DNA from: Cristatella mucedo
Lineage: Eukaryota > Bryozoa > Phylactolaemata > Cristatellidae
Direction: 5' to 3'
Length of the DNA: 64,000 nt
Assembly (NCBI GenBank): GCA_009760855.2
Contig: WPIO01000007.1
Coordinates: 6,790,501 to 6,854,500, forward strand
Made by a program: the position numbers and the translations under genes. Shown here in pieces: positions 1 to 9,179 of the stretch (position 1 is the stretch's first letter; every line of letters starts with the position of its first letter). Under the pieces are notes generated by a model. The model searched no databases, had not been told where the DNA came from, and was given only the letters and a program-made list of their open reading frames with translations.

Positions 1-171
1 CACGGAACCACTTGCACGAGCTTTTTCCACGATATTTAGTAAGCTGCCGCTTATAGGCCTCGATCAGCTGTGGGCTGCATCCTGTGTCAGCCTTAGATGA
101 CACTAGTGCCCACCGGCGAGAGCCGAATGCAAATGCACAACGCTCCTTTGCGGTTTAACTACTTCGGTGAG
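1..171. other. unassigned leading sequence
   Basis: I see no exon, repeat or RNA gene in this short stretch before the first SINE. Confidence 0.4.
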
Positions 172-348
172 CCGTGCTGGCACACTAGGTAAGGTGGTTG
201 CTTTCACGACCTCGGTCCCGAGGTCGTGGGCTCGATTCCTGTGGTGGGCGATCCTTTATCGCCACTGCAAGTGGTGGTGATAGCCGTAAAGGCTCTTCTG
301 TCGCCATACAAAAAGAGGCTGTTTAATCAGCTAGGATTTATTTAATTT
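172..348 (+). mobile_element. tRNA-derived SINE, family S1
   Basis: The head looks like a tRNA gene: an A-box-like segment (GGCACACTAGGTAAGGTGG), an inverted repeat around ACCTCGGTCCCGAGGT and a B-box-like GGGCTCGATTCC. A constant body follows (TTTATCGCCACTGCAAG, then GCTCTTCTGTCGC) and an AT-rich tail. The same head and body recur at 43.78-43.95 and 57.01-57.19 kb, where paralogous empty sites show that this is a discrete insertion. It is a non-autonomous element presumably mobilised by a LINE. Confidence 0.85.
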
Positions 349-406
349 ACTCGGTCAGGAAACGCCCCTCGTCGGCGAAAGCCCGACTGCAATCTTCTTC
401 TTGCAG

Positions 407-484
407 CAAATGTAAAGCGCCTAGAAAAAGATTAAGTTCTCTGAGGGCGCTTTATCAAGTACATTATTATTATTATTATTATTT
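407..484 (+). mobile_element. LINE-B 3' tail fragment
   Basis: This is the extreme 3' end of the LINE-B family: a hairpin-forming AAAGCGCC...GGCGCTTT segment with an inner AGA/TCT stem, then an (ATT)n tail. Only the last 75 bases are present, as expected for severe 5' truncation during target-primed reverse transcription. Confidence 0.75.
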
Positions 485-1140
485 CTCTCTCCAGCGGCAT
501 TTCTTGAAGTCGGCATGGTGACTAATCAAATCTATGAAGCTTTCGCCATATCCTTTTTTAACTTTTAATTCGCATTGAAAAACTGGCAGGTGGCATCGTG
601 CTGGTGCTTACAATTCTTTTGCCGAAGCAGTTTGTTGCAGCTGCTGCAGCTGACTATGGCCAGGCTACGCTTTCACTAATTCCTACGGTAAGGGCGCTCA
701 CGGAGTGCCTAGAAAGAGGCTAAATTCCCCTGGGGCGATTTGTCGTATAATCATTATTAGTAGTATTCCTGTATTTATCACTATGCCGTATCGCTAATAA
801 TAGTAGCAAGAAAGATTAACGCTGTCCGCACACCAGCAGCGAAAATCTGAGCTGCTTATGCGACTCGTTAGCCATTCTTCGAGACTCTAGATCTGCCAGC
901 TGCTGGTATCACGGATGCGAGGACTAGCGCCACTTCATAGTGTCGTGCTTTGTATGGACGAATGATTCCGCAGTCACTACCCGAGTGCATCGCAGCATTT
1001 TCACGATACTACTTGTTTGATAGTATAGCAAACGCAAAGCACTAACGTCGCAGTCTAACGTAGCGGAGCGATGACACTAGGGTGCATACAGTAATTCACT
1101 ACTCGAGCGAGCTCGATACACCTCGCTCATACGAGCTCAT
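485..1140. other. non-coding stretch with one degraded LINE-B tail
   Basis: A decayed LINE-B tail (GTGCCTAGAAAGAGGC...GGGGCGATTTGTC, then ATCATTATTAG) lies at about 710-770 on the plus strand. I see nothing else supportable here. Confidence 0.4.
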
Positions 1141-1400
1141 GCCTTAGGAGAATTTAGGCTTCAGGGCGGATTCATTTGGCTTCCGCAAGATGGCGGCGAG
1201 TCGGCACTCAAGGAAGCACAGCCCTCGCCCCGGAAGTGCACCGTGCTGACCGCCTCGATCGTTCGCTGTAGCGCACCGAAGGCGCGGGCGCTGTGAGATG
1301 AGAGGAGCAGCCGCCGCCACTTCAGGAGTGGCAGCCAGCGATCGGAAAAGACTTTTGCCCGATAATTGAATCCTCAGCAAGGGCAGCAGCACCAGTCGCA
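1141..1400. promoter_or_regulatory. promoter-like ETS/YY1 patch
   Basis: AAGATGGCGGC at 1187-1197 matches the classic YY1 promoter motif, and CCGGAAGTG at 1230-1238 matches an ETS site; both lie in a GC-rich patch. In animals this pair typifies TATA-less, often bidirectional housekeeping promoters. Which gene it would drive is unclear: nothing convincing follows immediately on either strand, although an ATG followed by a perfect GTAAGTAT donor lies at 1634-1710 on the plus strand. The call rests on motifs only. Confidence 0.3.
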
Positions 1401-1404
1401 GTGA

Positions 1405-1490
1405 CTCGCACAGAGTTGAGATCTCTAATCAGCTCGAAATCTCTTTAGCAAGTGCATTTATTATTATTTTCTATTTTATTATTATTATTT
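1405..1490 (+). mobile_element. degraded LINE-B tail
   Basis: A diverged copy of the LINE-B 3' end (GAAATCTCTTTAGCAAGTGCA followed by ATT/TTA triplets). Read on the minus strand it supplies AATAAA-like hexamers just beyond the stop codon of the candidate last exon of gene X. Confidence 0.5.
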
Positions 1491-1495
1491 CAATT

Positions 1496-1642
1496 TTACG
1501 CTAAAGATTCCGGCTCTTTTTCCTCATCCGCCGGAGCCGGCGCTCCCCGTCGCGTCGGCGGCGGCGGCTGGCGCTCGCTAGGTGGCGCTGGAGCCTGCAG
1601 GGGCCCCCCATCGTCGTCCGCTGGCGAGGACCGATGCCTCAA
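1496..1642 (-). CDS. gene X, candidate last exon (Pro/Ala-rich C-terminus)
   Basis: On the minus strand a GC-rich frame, open from 1642, ends at TAA (1496-1498). It encodes an acidic/proline-rich tail with short motifs such as ADDDGG, PAPPSERQPPPP and EEKEPESLA before the stop. Possible acceptors are an AG at about 1637 and a CCAG at about 1628, and the joining phase to the exon at 2996-3367 is not fixed. A LINE-B tail with AATAAA-like hexamers follows the stop. The composition resembles a real disordered C-terminus, but the link to the upstream exons is inference. Confidence 0.35.
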   Translation of the reverse strand: MRHRSSPADDDGGPLQAPAPPSERQPPPPTRRGAPAPADEEKEPESLA

Positions 1643-2380
1643 TTACAGCAGATAGAGCTTTCTTTTTATAGCTCAAGCTTACCGTTTACGCTTTTCTTCC
1701 TCTCCTCGGTAAGTATCGTCTACAGAAGCGAAGCGGCAAGCGAAGTCTCAGCATCGCAGCAGCAGCCTCCAGACAAACATTGCTGGCACCATTGCTGCCG
1801 CAGGGAGGAGGCTGAGTGCAATCCCTCTCAGTGCATCTCTCTGCATCGCTTGCCTCAGCATCGACGCCAAGCACGAAGTTTGCATGATGGCAAGCGTCGT
1901 TTAGCTGCGAACGTCACACACTGGGGCTGCGGCTCATACATCGAGAGGCGGCGGCGGCGGTTAGGGCTGCCTCCCCCGAAATTGTGAGCTAACGAGGCCA
2001 GTGCGTCTGCATCCGGCGTACGGGTCTCTGAGCTGACAGCTAGCTGCCGGCCAGCTCGCAGCGAAATCTCAGCGCCATTATCTAATGGTCAACAGGGCCG
2101 TTCGTATCTGTCTTTCAGATAATCTGTCTTTCAGTGCTCAATGGTAGGCGCGGTCCTCATCCTGAGCGGCACTGTACCCGAAATCGAATGGCACTCGTAA
2201 CGCGCCCACGTCCACGTAGATGCAGAGGCACGCGCGCTAACACGCGCACGTGTGCGCACGCACTCTCACTGCGCACTCACTGCTCACTGCGTTTACGGCT
2301 TTCCTTCTTCTCCTTCCGCTATGACATCTACTGCCTCACCAGGCTAAGCATCATATCACTCGCTTTTCAGATCTAACTGT
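1643..2380. other. no firm gene; open frames on both strands
   Basis: A plus-strand frame starts at ATG 1634 and reads into a perfect donor-like GTAAGTATCG near 1709, preceded by a hydrophobic stretch (SSSLPFTLFFLSS). It could be a first exon downstream of the 1.2-kb promoter-like patch, but no partner exon is visible. GC-rich repeats of CACG type occur at 2230-2270. Nothing else is supportable. Confidence 0.25.
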
Positions 2381-2384
2381 TTAC

Positions 2385-2790
2385 CTATACCTCATACAAA
2401 CCTCAAACCCTTTGGAGACAGTGCCTTTAGTTCGTATGCTCCCAAAGCCTGGAACTCTCTCCTGACTTGCGTAACGACATTCACTGACTTGACCACAGTT
2501 AAAAAGCAACTAAAATCGCACATGTTTATCACAGCATTTAGTGGGTCACTGTGATTCAACCTTTATGGTATGCGTGCTGACGCCGTGCAGGCTGCCACTA
2601 ACCACACTTGCATGCTGACCCTGTGCATGTCACCCCTAACCATGCTATTCATGTTGTCTATCAAGCATGATATCCACTCACCATTCGATCATGTTTCCTT
2701 TGCAGGAAAAAGCGCCTAGAAAAAGATTGAGTTCTCTGAAGGCGCTTTATAAAATGGATTATTATTATTATTATTATTATAACTATCTCC
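2385..2790 (+). mobile_element. LINE-B 3' fragment
   Basis: This encodes the decayed C-terminus of an L2/CR1-like reverse transcriptase (a frame resembling SSYAPKAWNSL), then the family 3' UTR (GTGACCCTGTGCATGTCACC) and the tail hairpin at about 2708-2750, ending in (ATT)n at 2757-2780. It is 5'-truncated. The same 3' UTR recurs more than ten times in the window in both orientations, including at 21.1, 48.5 and 58.5 kb. Confidence 0.8.
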
Positions 2791-2935
2791 TTCATCTTTC
2801 CCCTCTCTTCCCCTCTCCTTCTCTCTCCCTCCCTCTCTCTCCCCCTCTCTTCCCCCCCTCTCTCTCTCACTGTGCCTTTCTCCACTTTCCTCTTGCCTCT
2901 TTTCCGTTTCGCTCTCGCTCTCTGTTTCCGACACG
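2791..2935. repeat. pyrimidine-rich (CT) tract
   Basis: An imperfect CT/CCT-rich stretch immediately follows the LINE-B tail. Long frames reported across it on either strand are low-complexity artefacts. Confidence 0.6.
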
Positions 2936-2995
2936 GTGGGGCGCATGAGGTCGCCGCCGAAAGCTGCACTCCGGCGACCGCGTCATGACCTTCAC

Positions 2996-3367
2996 CTTGC
3001 TGCATAGAGAGTGAGCGCTGAAGACGATGAGATCCTCGCAGCTCGCGACCACCTCTCGCGCCAAATCCGCAGCCCGGTCCACCTGCGCCGGGCTGAAAGC
3101 TCGCTTCGGCGGCGGCACCGTGCCGCCGCCGGCGGCGTGTGCGCCGCAGAGCGGGTAGAGCAGCCTGGCCGGCGGTCCAACGAGCAGCACAAGGTCGTCG
3201 ACGAGCGAGCAGAGCCGCTCCGCCGCGCCCTCCGCTTTCGCATCGCTCGCACCGCTCGCTTTCACGAGCAACTTGAGCGCAAGCGCGTTCTCCGTGACGC
3301 CGCCGAGCGGATACAGCTGGCGGCCGCAGACGTGCCACTGAGCGGCGAACACGGCGTTCCGTGCGGC
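2996..3367 (-). CDS. gene X, internal exon (phase 0-0), unrecognised protein
   Basis: The minus-strand exon is 372 nt (124 codons). It begins after a pyrimidine tract ending CTCCGTAG and ends at AAG|GTGAAG; both junctions fall between codons. The frame is rich in Leu/Ala/Val helices and short motifs such as CGRQLYPLGGVTENAL, LVDDLVLLVGPPARL and LAREVVASCEDLIVFS, a composition typical of a folded alpha-helical protein and unlike the disordered cassettes elsewhere. There is an upstream in-frame stop in the intron side, which supports the acceptor. The partner exon at 3852-4048 ends in phase 0 and so joins correctly. I do not recognise the family. Confidence 0.6.
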
Positions 3368-3433
3368 CTACGGAGGCGAAAGTGAAAGGTGCCATTGGTC
3401 ACCGGATGGCTTGGGGAGCTGGGAGCGAGGAGA

Positions 3434-3804
<371 letters not shown>

Positions 3805-3851
3805 AAGTGCGCTGCTGGCGCTGCACTGTTGCAATGGAGGCTGCCGCTCAC

Positions 3852-4048
3852 GTGTAGAGCCTTGATGCACGCCCAGTCGAAAGGCTTGGGAGCGTCCAGC
3901 GGGCCGGAAGGCGTCGACGCCAGCCGATCGTTCTTGATCGACGCCGCCGTGCGCAGGGCGTAGTGAAGGTACGCGTCACTCTCCGTGCCGCTCGACGCTC
4001 TCAGTAGCGTTCCGTTCGAAGACGCGGTCGAAGCAGGTAGCGCAGCGT
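3852..4048 (-). CDS. gene X, internal exon (phase 1-0)
   Basis: A minus-strand exon of 197 nt between GTGCCTAG (acceptor) and CAC|GTGAGC (donor). It starts in phase 1 and ends in phase 0, matching the start of the 2996-3367 exon. The encoded segment goes from Ser/Thr-rich (STASSNGTLLRASSG) to a helical part with SDAYLHYALRTAASIKND and PFDWACIKALH. The upstream exon was not found before the LINE relic at 4.2 kb. Two consecutive exons with compatible phases and protein-like composition make a real gene likely. Function unknown. Confidence 0.55.
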
Positions 4049-4204
4049 CTAGGCACCGCGCAAAAATAGAGATAGAGATAGGTCAGCAAGCAATGAACAT
4101 TTGGTTTTTCTTTTGTTTATTTCCCGGCCGCGGCAGCGGGCTGCGCGCTCGTCCCATTAGTTAAAGTCGCAGCCAGCGTTTTCGTATTTCGGTGGGGCTC
4201 TGAC

Positions 4205-5005
4205 GCAAGGCATCTCCGTCTGTAACTCCACACGTACGCGAAGACTAAGTGGGTTTTACGCAAGAAAGGTTACAAAGTTAAAGTTTACAAGACAAGTTTT
4301 TGTAGTGGCTTTCGGCGTGCACACGGTAGCCAACGGACTTCATTTCGCGAAGCAAAGAGAACTTGAGAAGCATAGCTGAGTCAGCCGGGCAGCCGAGAGG
4401 TGAGTAGCATGGAAGCATCAGCTCAAGATGGCTGGAAAGAATATGCCTCAGTCGGCGGCAGAAGACGGATGATGTTTCGCAAAAATTATGCAAGTGAGTA
4501 ACACAGTCTTGGATCTGCAGATCAAAAGCTTCTGTCGCCAACGGTCTTTAAGCGTATGAACGGAACTGCTAATTTATTGTTAATGGAGGACCTGATGGTA
4601 CGAGGAGTCTGGAACTACTGCATCAGTTCAGCTAGGTATGAAGAAGCCAAGTCGGGGTGGGCCTTTTGAGTCCGAGTAAGAATTGCGTTCTGTTTCCGCT
4701 GATTAACCTGGAGCCATCGCAGCTCCTTCAGCAAACGAGACACGTGGCTGAATCTCTGGGATTTATTAACTAGCCTTGCAGCCATATCCATCGCCTGCTG
4801 CAGTGGCCCAATGGCTTTTTTTGTTAGCCCAGTCAAAATGGAACTGCAGCAACCCAGGTTAGACAGAATCAGGGAGCTTTCTGGTATTTGTTTCAGCAAG
4901 CTACCGTGGTAGAGAGTTCCTAACCTTGAAAAGGAATTTAACGGGATGACTAGTGTGGAAGTGGAAGTCCTAATGTAGCTTTCAAACTGCAAGAACTAAT
5001 CAAAG
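4205..5005 (-). mobile_element. LINE-A relic, reverse transcriptase C-terminus
   Basis: Minus-strand frames carry the LINE-A C-terminal signatures: KKAIGPLQQAMDMAARLV, FSHVSRLLKELRWL and FSLLREMKSVGYR, followed by the family 3' end (GTTACAGACGGAGAT-like). Several frameshifts and stops make it non-functional. A closely similar fragment is at 12.55-12.85 kb, and the flanking sequence to about 5.27 kb also recurs at 12.9-13.0 kb, so a larger segment was duplicated. Confidence 0.75.
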
Positions 5006-5719
5006 TCTCCTAGAATACCTTCACGCCTTGAGGGACCTTGAGCAGCAGCTCTAAGCAGCTCTACTCTTTGAGAGTTTTGCATACTTCCAGCTGAGGAGCA
5101 TCCCCAAAATAAGGTCCAACTTAGATATGTGAAAGAAAGCCAGACTAGTTCACGTATCTTCGTTGAAAAGCATAACCCATCTCCTAACTTGGATCCATTG
5201 TAGCCGATTGTTATTCGCCAGAGAGCCGAAAGCTCATGCGAAAGCTCAATGCCTGCAGGCGCACGAACAACGCACGCACGACAAAGATCTCAGATCGACA
5301 GAGACACAAAGGACCACGGTGTTGATGCTCACCGCCAAGCTGTGCAGAAACATTACAGGCTCAAGTTCATCGAAGGCCGACCGACACCCAAATAGTAGCG
5401 GCCCTGACTTATGCAGCTGTCAGCTGCATTTAAACTGTATTCCCTAGTCGACGGTTCAACGTTAGAAGAGCAAGACTCGAACTGAGCTCGACTCGCGGTC
5501 GGCACCTGGTTTCTTTCTGGGATGCACGGTCTGGGCAATGAGGGCGTCCTTATTGCTCGCAGCGAGATAACTTCGCCACAAGTCGTTTGCACGTTCGCCT
5601 GCCGCGAAGACTTGCTTCGTCCCAGTCCCAGTCTCTCCGGGGCTCGTTTAATAATGAGAGGCACTCGTACGAGCGACGAGACGCTCCTTCTAGCAACGTG
5701 TGCAAGACTTCTAACAGTG
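5006..5719. other. no firm gene; partly shared with 12.9 kb
   Basis: The stretch at 5195-5260 matches 12.92-12.98 kb (GCCGAAAGCTC repeats), so it belongs to a dispersed segment. A 179-codon minus-strand frame covers 5353-5892, but its composition is unremarkable and no junction supports it. Confidence 0.3.
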
Positions 5720-5859
5720 CTACCTGCTGCTAGGGCTGCTGTATTGGCATTCTGCTGGCAATTGGAATATTTGCTTTGGTAAACTCGTACTGTTGGGGCG
5801 CTGCATCGGCACACGTGCTCGGCAAAAAGTCCGTGCTTCGGCACCGGGCAGCAAGTGCC
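5720..5859 (-). CDS. candidate exon downstream of the WQQ exon
   Basis: This begins after AATTTTTGAG on the minus strand in phase 1, the phase left by the 5939-6100 exon, and runs open to a TAG at 5720-5722 (or to a donor-like CAG|GTAGCA one base earlier). The 46-codon frame includes MQRPNSTSLPKQIFQLP. The intron between it and the WQQ exon would be about 79 nt. Another frame is also open here, so this is only a possibility. Confidence 0.25.
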
Positions 5860-5938
5860 CTCAAAAATTTTGAGCCCCGAAATGTTGCTCACGTTTTAAA
5901 AGGTAAGCACTTCGAATTGAAATGAAACTGCAGCTTAC

Positions 5939-6100
5939 CCTGAATAGGGATGTTCGGATCCAAGTTGAGCGGGGCTCGGTCGGCGAGACTTTCAATCTGC
6001 TGCCACTCATGTGACTGTTGCCACTCGCGTGACTGCTGCCACTCACGTAGCTGTTTCCCTTCCACCGGAGCTCCTTGCGTAGGGCTCACTTGCTGCTGAC
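5939..6100 (-). CDS. phase 1-1 cassette exon with WQQ tandem repeats
   Basis: A 162-nt minus-strand exon with strong junctions: a pyrimidine-rich TTCTTTCCTTGAAG acceptor and a CAGG|GTAAGC donor. It enters and leaves in phase 1, exactly like the cassettes at 19-60 kb. The peptide has a six-residue repeat, REWQQS, REWQQS, HEWQQI, after a Gln-rich start, then SLADRAPLNLDPNIPIQ. No close copy occurs in the window. It may be a divergent member of the cassette array or belong to an independent gene. Function unknown. Confidence 0.5.
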
Positions 6101-6199
6101 CTTCAAGGAAAGAAGATGAAGCTAGTGTTACTCCTTTAGGTCCAACGTCACAGCTTGCAAAAAAGCAGGAACAGGTGTTCTAGAAGTAATAATTAGCGT

Positions 6200-6335
6200 G
6201 TATAAGTATTATCGTGCAGTGGGCAATCCTTTATTGGCGCTGCAAGTGGTGGTGATGGCAGTTACGTCTCTTCTGCCTCTATATAAAAAGGGGCTGTTAA
6301 AGCAGCTATTTTTTTTTATTAAATGCGAAGCGCAT
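6200..6335 (+). mobile_element. SINE S1, 3' half (diverged)
   Basis: This matches the S1 body (GTGGGCAATCCTTTATTGG, CTGCAAGTGGTGGTGATGG, TCTTCTGCC) and the terminal poly-T-rich tail. The tRNA-like head is missing, and the copy is older than those at 43.8 and 57.0 kb. Confidence 0.6.
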
Positions 6336-6437
6336 CTGACATACCGATTGGTACTTAAAAAACTGCCGTGGTCGCTTTTTATGCCCAAAAAATGAAAAGA
6401 ACTGCCACTGTCTTTAGAAACACAAAAATAAGCTCTT

Positions 6438-6582
6438 ACACACACACACGCACATATGCACACTCACACCTATAATACCGTACTCGCGCTCACAGACAAA
6501 CACACGTGCTAGCGCACACGCACGCACGCACGCACACACGCACACACACGCACGCACTCACAGACACAGACACACATACCTA
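6438..6582. repeat. CA/CACG-rich microsatellite
   Basis: Imperfect (CA)n mixed with CACG and CACTCA units. Confidence 0.8.
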
Positions 6583-6777
6583 TGCATATCAAAACGTGGT
6601 ATGTGTATAGTAAAAACACCACACCGAGAGAAATTTGCAGTCGCATCAAGTGAGCACAAAAAAAGAATTAAATAGAAAGAAATATTTTGGTGATTTTTTT
6701 CTACAGTTCGTCAGCACCATAAGTCAGGAACTAACTTCCAGGTTCTGCTATCACCGGCTTTGATCCTATTAATGATA
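6583..6777. other. no feature seen
   Basis: AT-rich sequence without recognisable exon or repeat. Confidence 0.3.
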
Positions 6778-7075
6778 TTAAAAATACATTTGATATAGCA
6801 CCATCGGTGAACTCAGTCCTTTTCTAGGCACTTTAGATTTGCTGCAAAGGGAGCACGATAGAATGGTCAGTGATAAGTTGCTAAATGACAACAAGCAAAA
6901 CATGGTTAGGGGTAAAATGCACATTGTACTACTAAAGTATTTGTTAAAAAAACTGAGACACTTCTGTTCCGTCCGGCCACAATTTATATTAAACAACCAC
7001 TCTAAATATCCAGTGTTTGCACTTAGGTGTGCTTTGCATGCTAACCTGTGAATAACCCACTAAATGCTACCAACC
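6778..7075 (-). mobile_element. LINE-B 3' fragment (diverged)
   Basis: In minus orientation: TTTGATATAGCACC (tail end), the hairpin region and the 3' UTR core (ACATGGTTAGGGGTAAAATGC). It is more diverged than most copies. Confidence 0.65.
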
Positions 7076-7581
7076 AGAGGTCCTCCAGTGTTCTCTTGTA
7101 CAATTATCTTAGCACGATGCATTGGTTGCAATTTCCAGAATAGACTGTGCAAAGCTAGCAAGGCTTTTGATTCCATGTCACAGACAACGATTTAAAGTAA
7201 TCCTCAAATTTGCCCACAACTGCAAAAGCACCTAAGCATGGCGGTGAGAGTAAAGTATGCAAACGCACACAAGAGGACACACACTTTCTCTGGTTTGTAG
7301 AAACCCTGGTCATTGACATGTGCTGAATTGGGCACAAGTAACCAAAGCACACATGAAGAAAGATACATTCACAGGGAGGCTTTTTGAAAGCATATCGCTT
7401 TTGCTCTTAGTTTCGTGACGAATAAGCATACAAAAATACAAAGTAACCGGACAGAGAAAAGGCTGTGTGAAACAGGTAGGGTATTAGCATATTTTGCATG
7501 TTATTTCTTAGAACGGCAAACATCCGTTAGGTATACTGCTACTGATTACGCTATTCACTCGATTCTCTCGAGAAGTCTATC
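7076..7581. other. no firm gene
   Basis: I see no repeat shared with the rest of the window and no exon with good junctions. Confidence 0.25.
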
Positions 7582-7763
7582 TCAGTCAAATGCCGGAAGC
7601 TCCTGCTGCCTGTTGGCATTCTCATATTCGACGTCCAAAAATAGCGACCGTCGCCAGCTAATCTCTCTCCGCTGGGTGTCATAGAATATTGTCGCAAAAC
7701 AGAGGGTCGGACGTCGCACGCCTTGAACACAGGCAAGGATCGGCAGATCAGCCTCCCACTGAG
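7582..7763 (-). CDS. candidate last exon, unrecognised protein
   Basis: On the minus strand a frame entering in phase 1 after GTGCTTGAG (or in phase 0 after CTCAG, starting at 7758) runs to TGA at 7582-7584. It reads as a normal globular-protein tail, with motifs such as QWEADLPILACV, PTLCFATIFYDTQRREISW and LFLDVEYENANRQQ, and balanced charged, aromatic and hydrophobic residues. The upstream stop in the same frame supports a splice acceptor. No partner exon was identified and no family recognised. An overlapping frame of similar length is also open and looks less protein-like. Confidence 0.35.
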
Positions 7764-8319
7764 CTCAAGCACTCGATCAAACGCGAGTTTAGCCGCACGC
7801 CGCTCGCTTGTCGTCCAAATTCCTATGTTCTTTGGCCAAATGCACAGGTTTTAGTACCCCTTGCTATCCAGAAATTTAGGACAAACTTTATGCCAGACAA
7901 GCTGGCCAGAGCTTCTACCTCGTGAGTGTGAAAGTGAGCCTAGAAAGTGCGAACCCATTGGTTTCCTTTGATTCGAACGGAGAACCGTCATCTTCGCAAG
8001 CAGCAGCAGCAGCGTGCATGTAATTGACAGATGGATGTTGGCTCTCGTTGATACATTTCTAGCTATCACCGACGCGCCCTCAACCGTCGAGCATCGAGCA
8101 TCGAGCCGCCTCATCGAGCCACCTCTTCTGTAGGCATGAACCTCCTAGACAGAGGCCTATGCTTCGACGCAGTCACCGACTAGTTTTCTAGGACGGATAA
8201 ATCGCAAGGCTTGAATAGCAGCAGGTCAGGAGTTTTACGGCCGTGGCCTTCGAGTGGCTCACGAGAACTAGTGAACGTAGTATCAATCCATCACCACGGC
8301 AAAGGCCAAGTATAGCTTT
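7764..8319. other. no firm gene
   Basis: A short frame ending SRLTFTLT with a pyrimidine-rich acceptor (CTGCTGCTGCTTGCGAAG) near 7993 could be an exon, but its phase does not match the 7582-7763 candidate. Nothing else is supportable. Confidence 0.2.
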
Positions 8320-8466
8320 TTACGAAAACCGAGAGGAGTTGCAGTTGCTCAATCGAAAATGCCAACATCGACCGGCAACAACCTCCTTGGCCGCTACCGG
8401 ATCGGATTTTACGCTGCAATCGCTGCAGTGAGAATGAAAGATCGACTTGTAGCTTCTTTTCAGTGA
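8320..8466 (-). CDS. weak candidate terminal exon with a CxxC motif
   Basis: A minus-strand frame ends with TAA near 8320 and contains HCSDCSVKSDPVAAKEVV and a second Cys pair (GRCWHFRLSNCNSS). The CSDCSVK part loosely resembles the CMDCMLK part of the T exons, but the acceptor phase is uncertain, and the plus strand is also open across this stretch. Confidence 0.2.
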   Translation of the reverse strand, partial: SLKRSYKSIFHSHCSDCSVKSDPVAAKEVVAGRCWHFRLSNCNSSRFS

Positions 8467-9025
8467 GGTAGACCAGATCCAAGAGTCAGCACATATTTTA
8501 AGATAACAACAGCAACAACAATAGGAAAAACAAAAAATTTCATTATGGCGCTCTAAAAGAACTAGCTTAATTGCTAAGCACTTAAAATTTACTGAAAGCA
8601 TTAACTCACCTTAATTTTTATAACCAAAGCATGCACAGATTCATTACTCATCGTCCCCGCCTCACTTTTCCATCTGCGTTCCGGATTAAAACTGAATTTC
8701 GACGTTCAAGCCTGCCATTCTTGATCTCATCTCAAAGTCAATCTCCCTGTACACTAGGCCACCGACTGATACACAGACTTCTCTTTCTGAAATACCTATA
8801 CTAGCTGTTGCCTCAATAAACAAAACTAGTAATCATGTCCTTAGGCCTAACTCTTGCTCCTCAATCGTTCAGTAAGGTTGCTTTCATACTGCTCCGTACT
8901 AAGTTGACACTGAACCACGAGAGCTTAAATAACTTTTACCCAGTTTTCAATTGCTGTTGCTATCGAAGACACTGAAGTGAGTGGTGGCAAATTAGCTAAA
9001 CTGTTGTAACCGAATTTCGAACGTA

Positions 9026-9027
<2 letters not shown>
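8467..9027. other. no feature seen
   Basis: AT-rich sequence; no shared repeat, exon or RNA gene recognised. Confidence 0.3.
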
Positions 9028-9083
<56 letters not shown>

Positions 9084-9108
9084 GTATATATATATGGGTA
9101 TATATATG

Positions 9109-9151
<43 letters not shown>

Positions 9152-9171
9152 ATATATATATATATATATAT
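9028..9171. repeat. (TA)n microsatellite with GGGTA interruptions
   Basis: About 144 bp of TA dinucleotides, interrupted four times by ATGGGTATA/ATGGATATA variants. Confidence 0.95.
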
Positions 9172-9179
9172 GGGTTTTG

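Noticed and set aside
172-348. Functional tRNA gene
   Set aside because: A and B boxes are present, but there is no proper acceptor stem or anticodon arm, and the unit is followed by a constant SINE body with dispersed copies.
5353-5892. 179-codon minus-strand frame
   Set aside because: Unremarkable composition, no supporting junctions, and a competing frame fits the phase of the neighbouring exon better.
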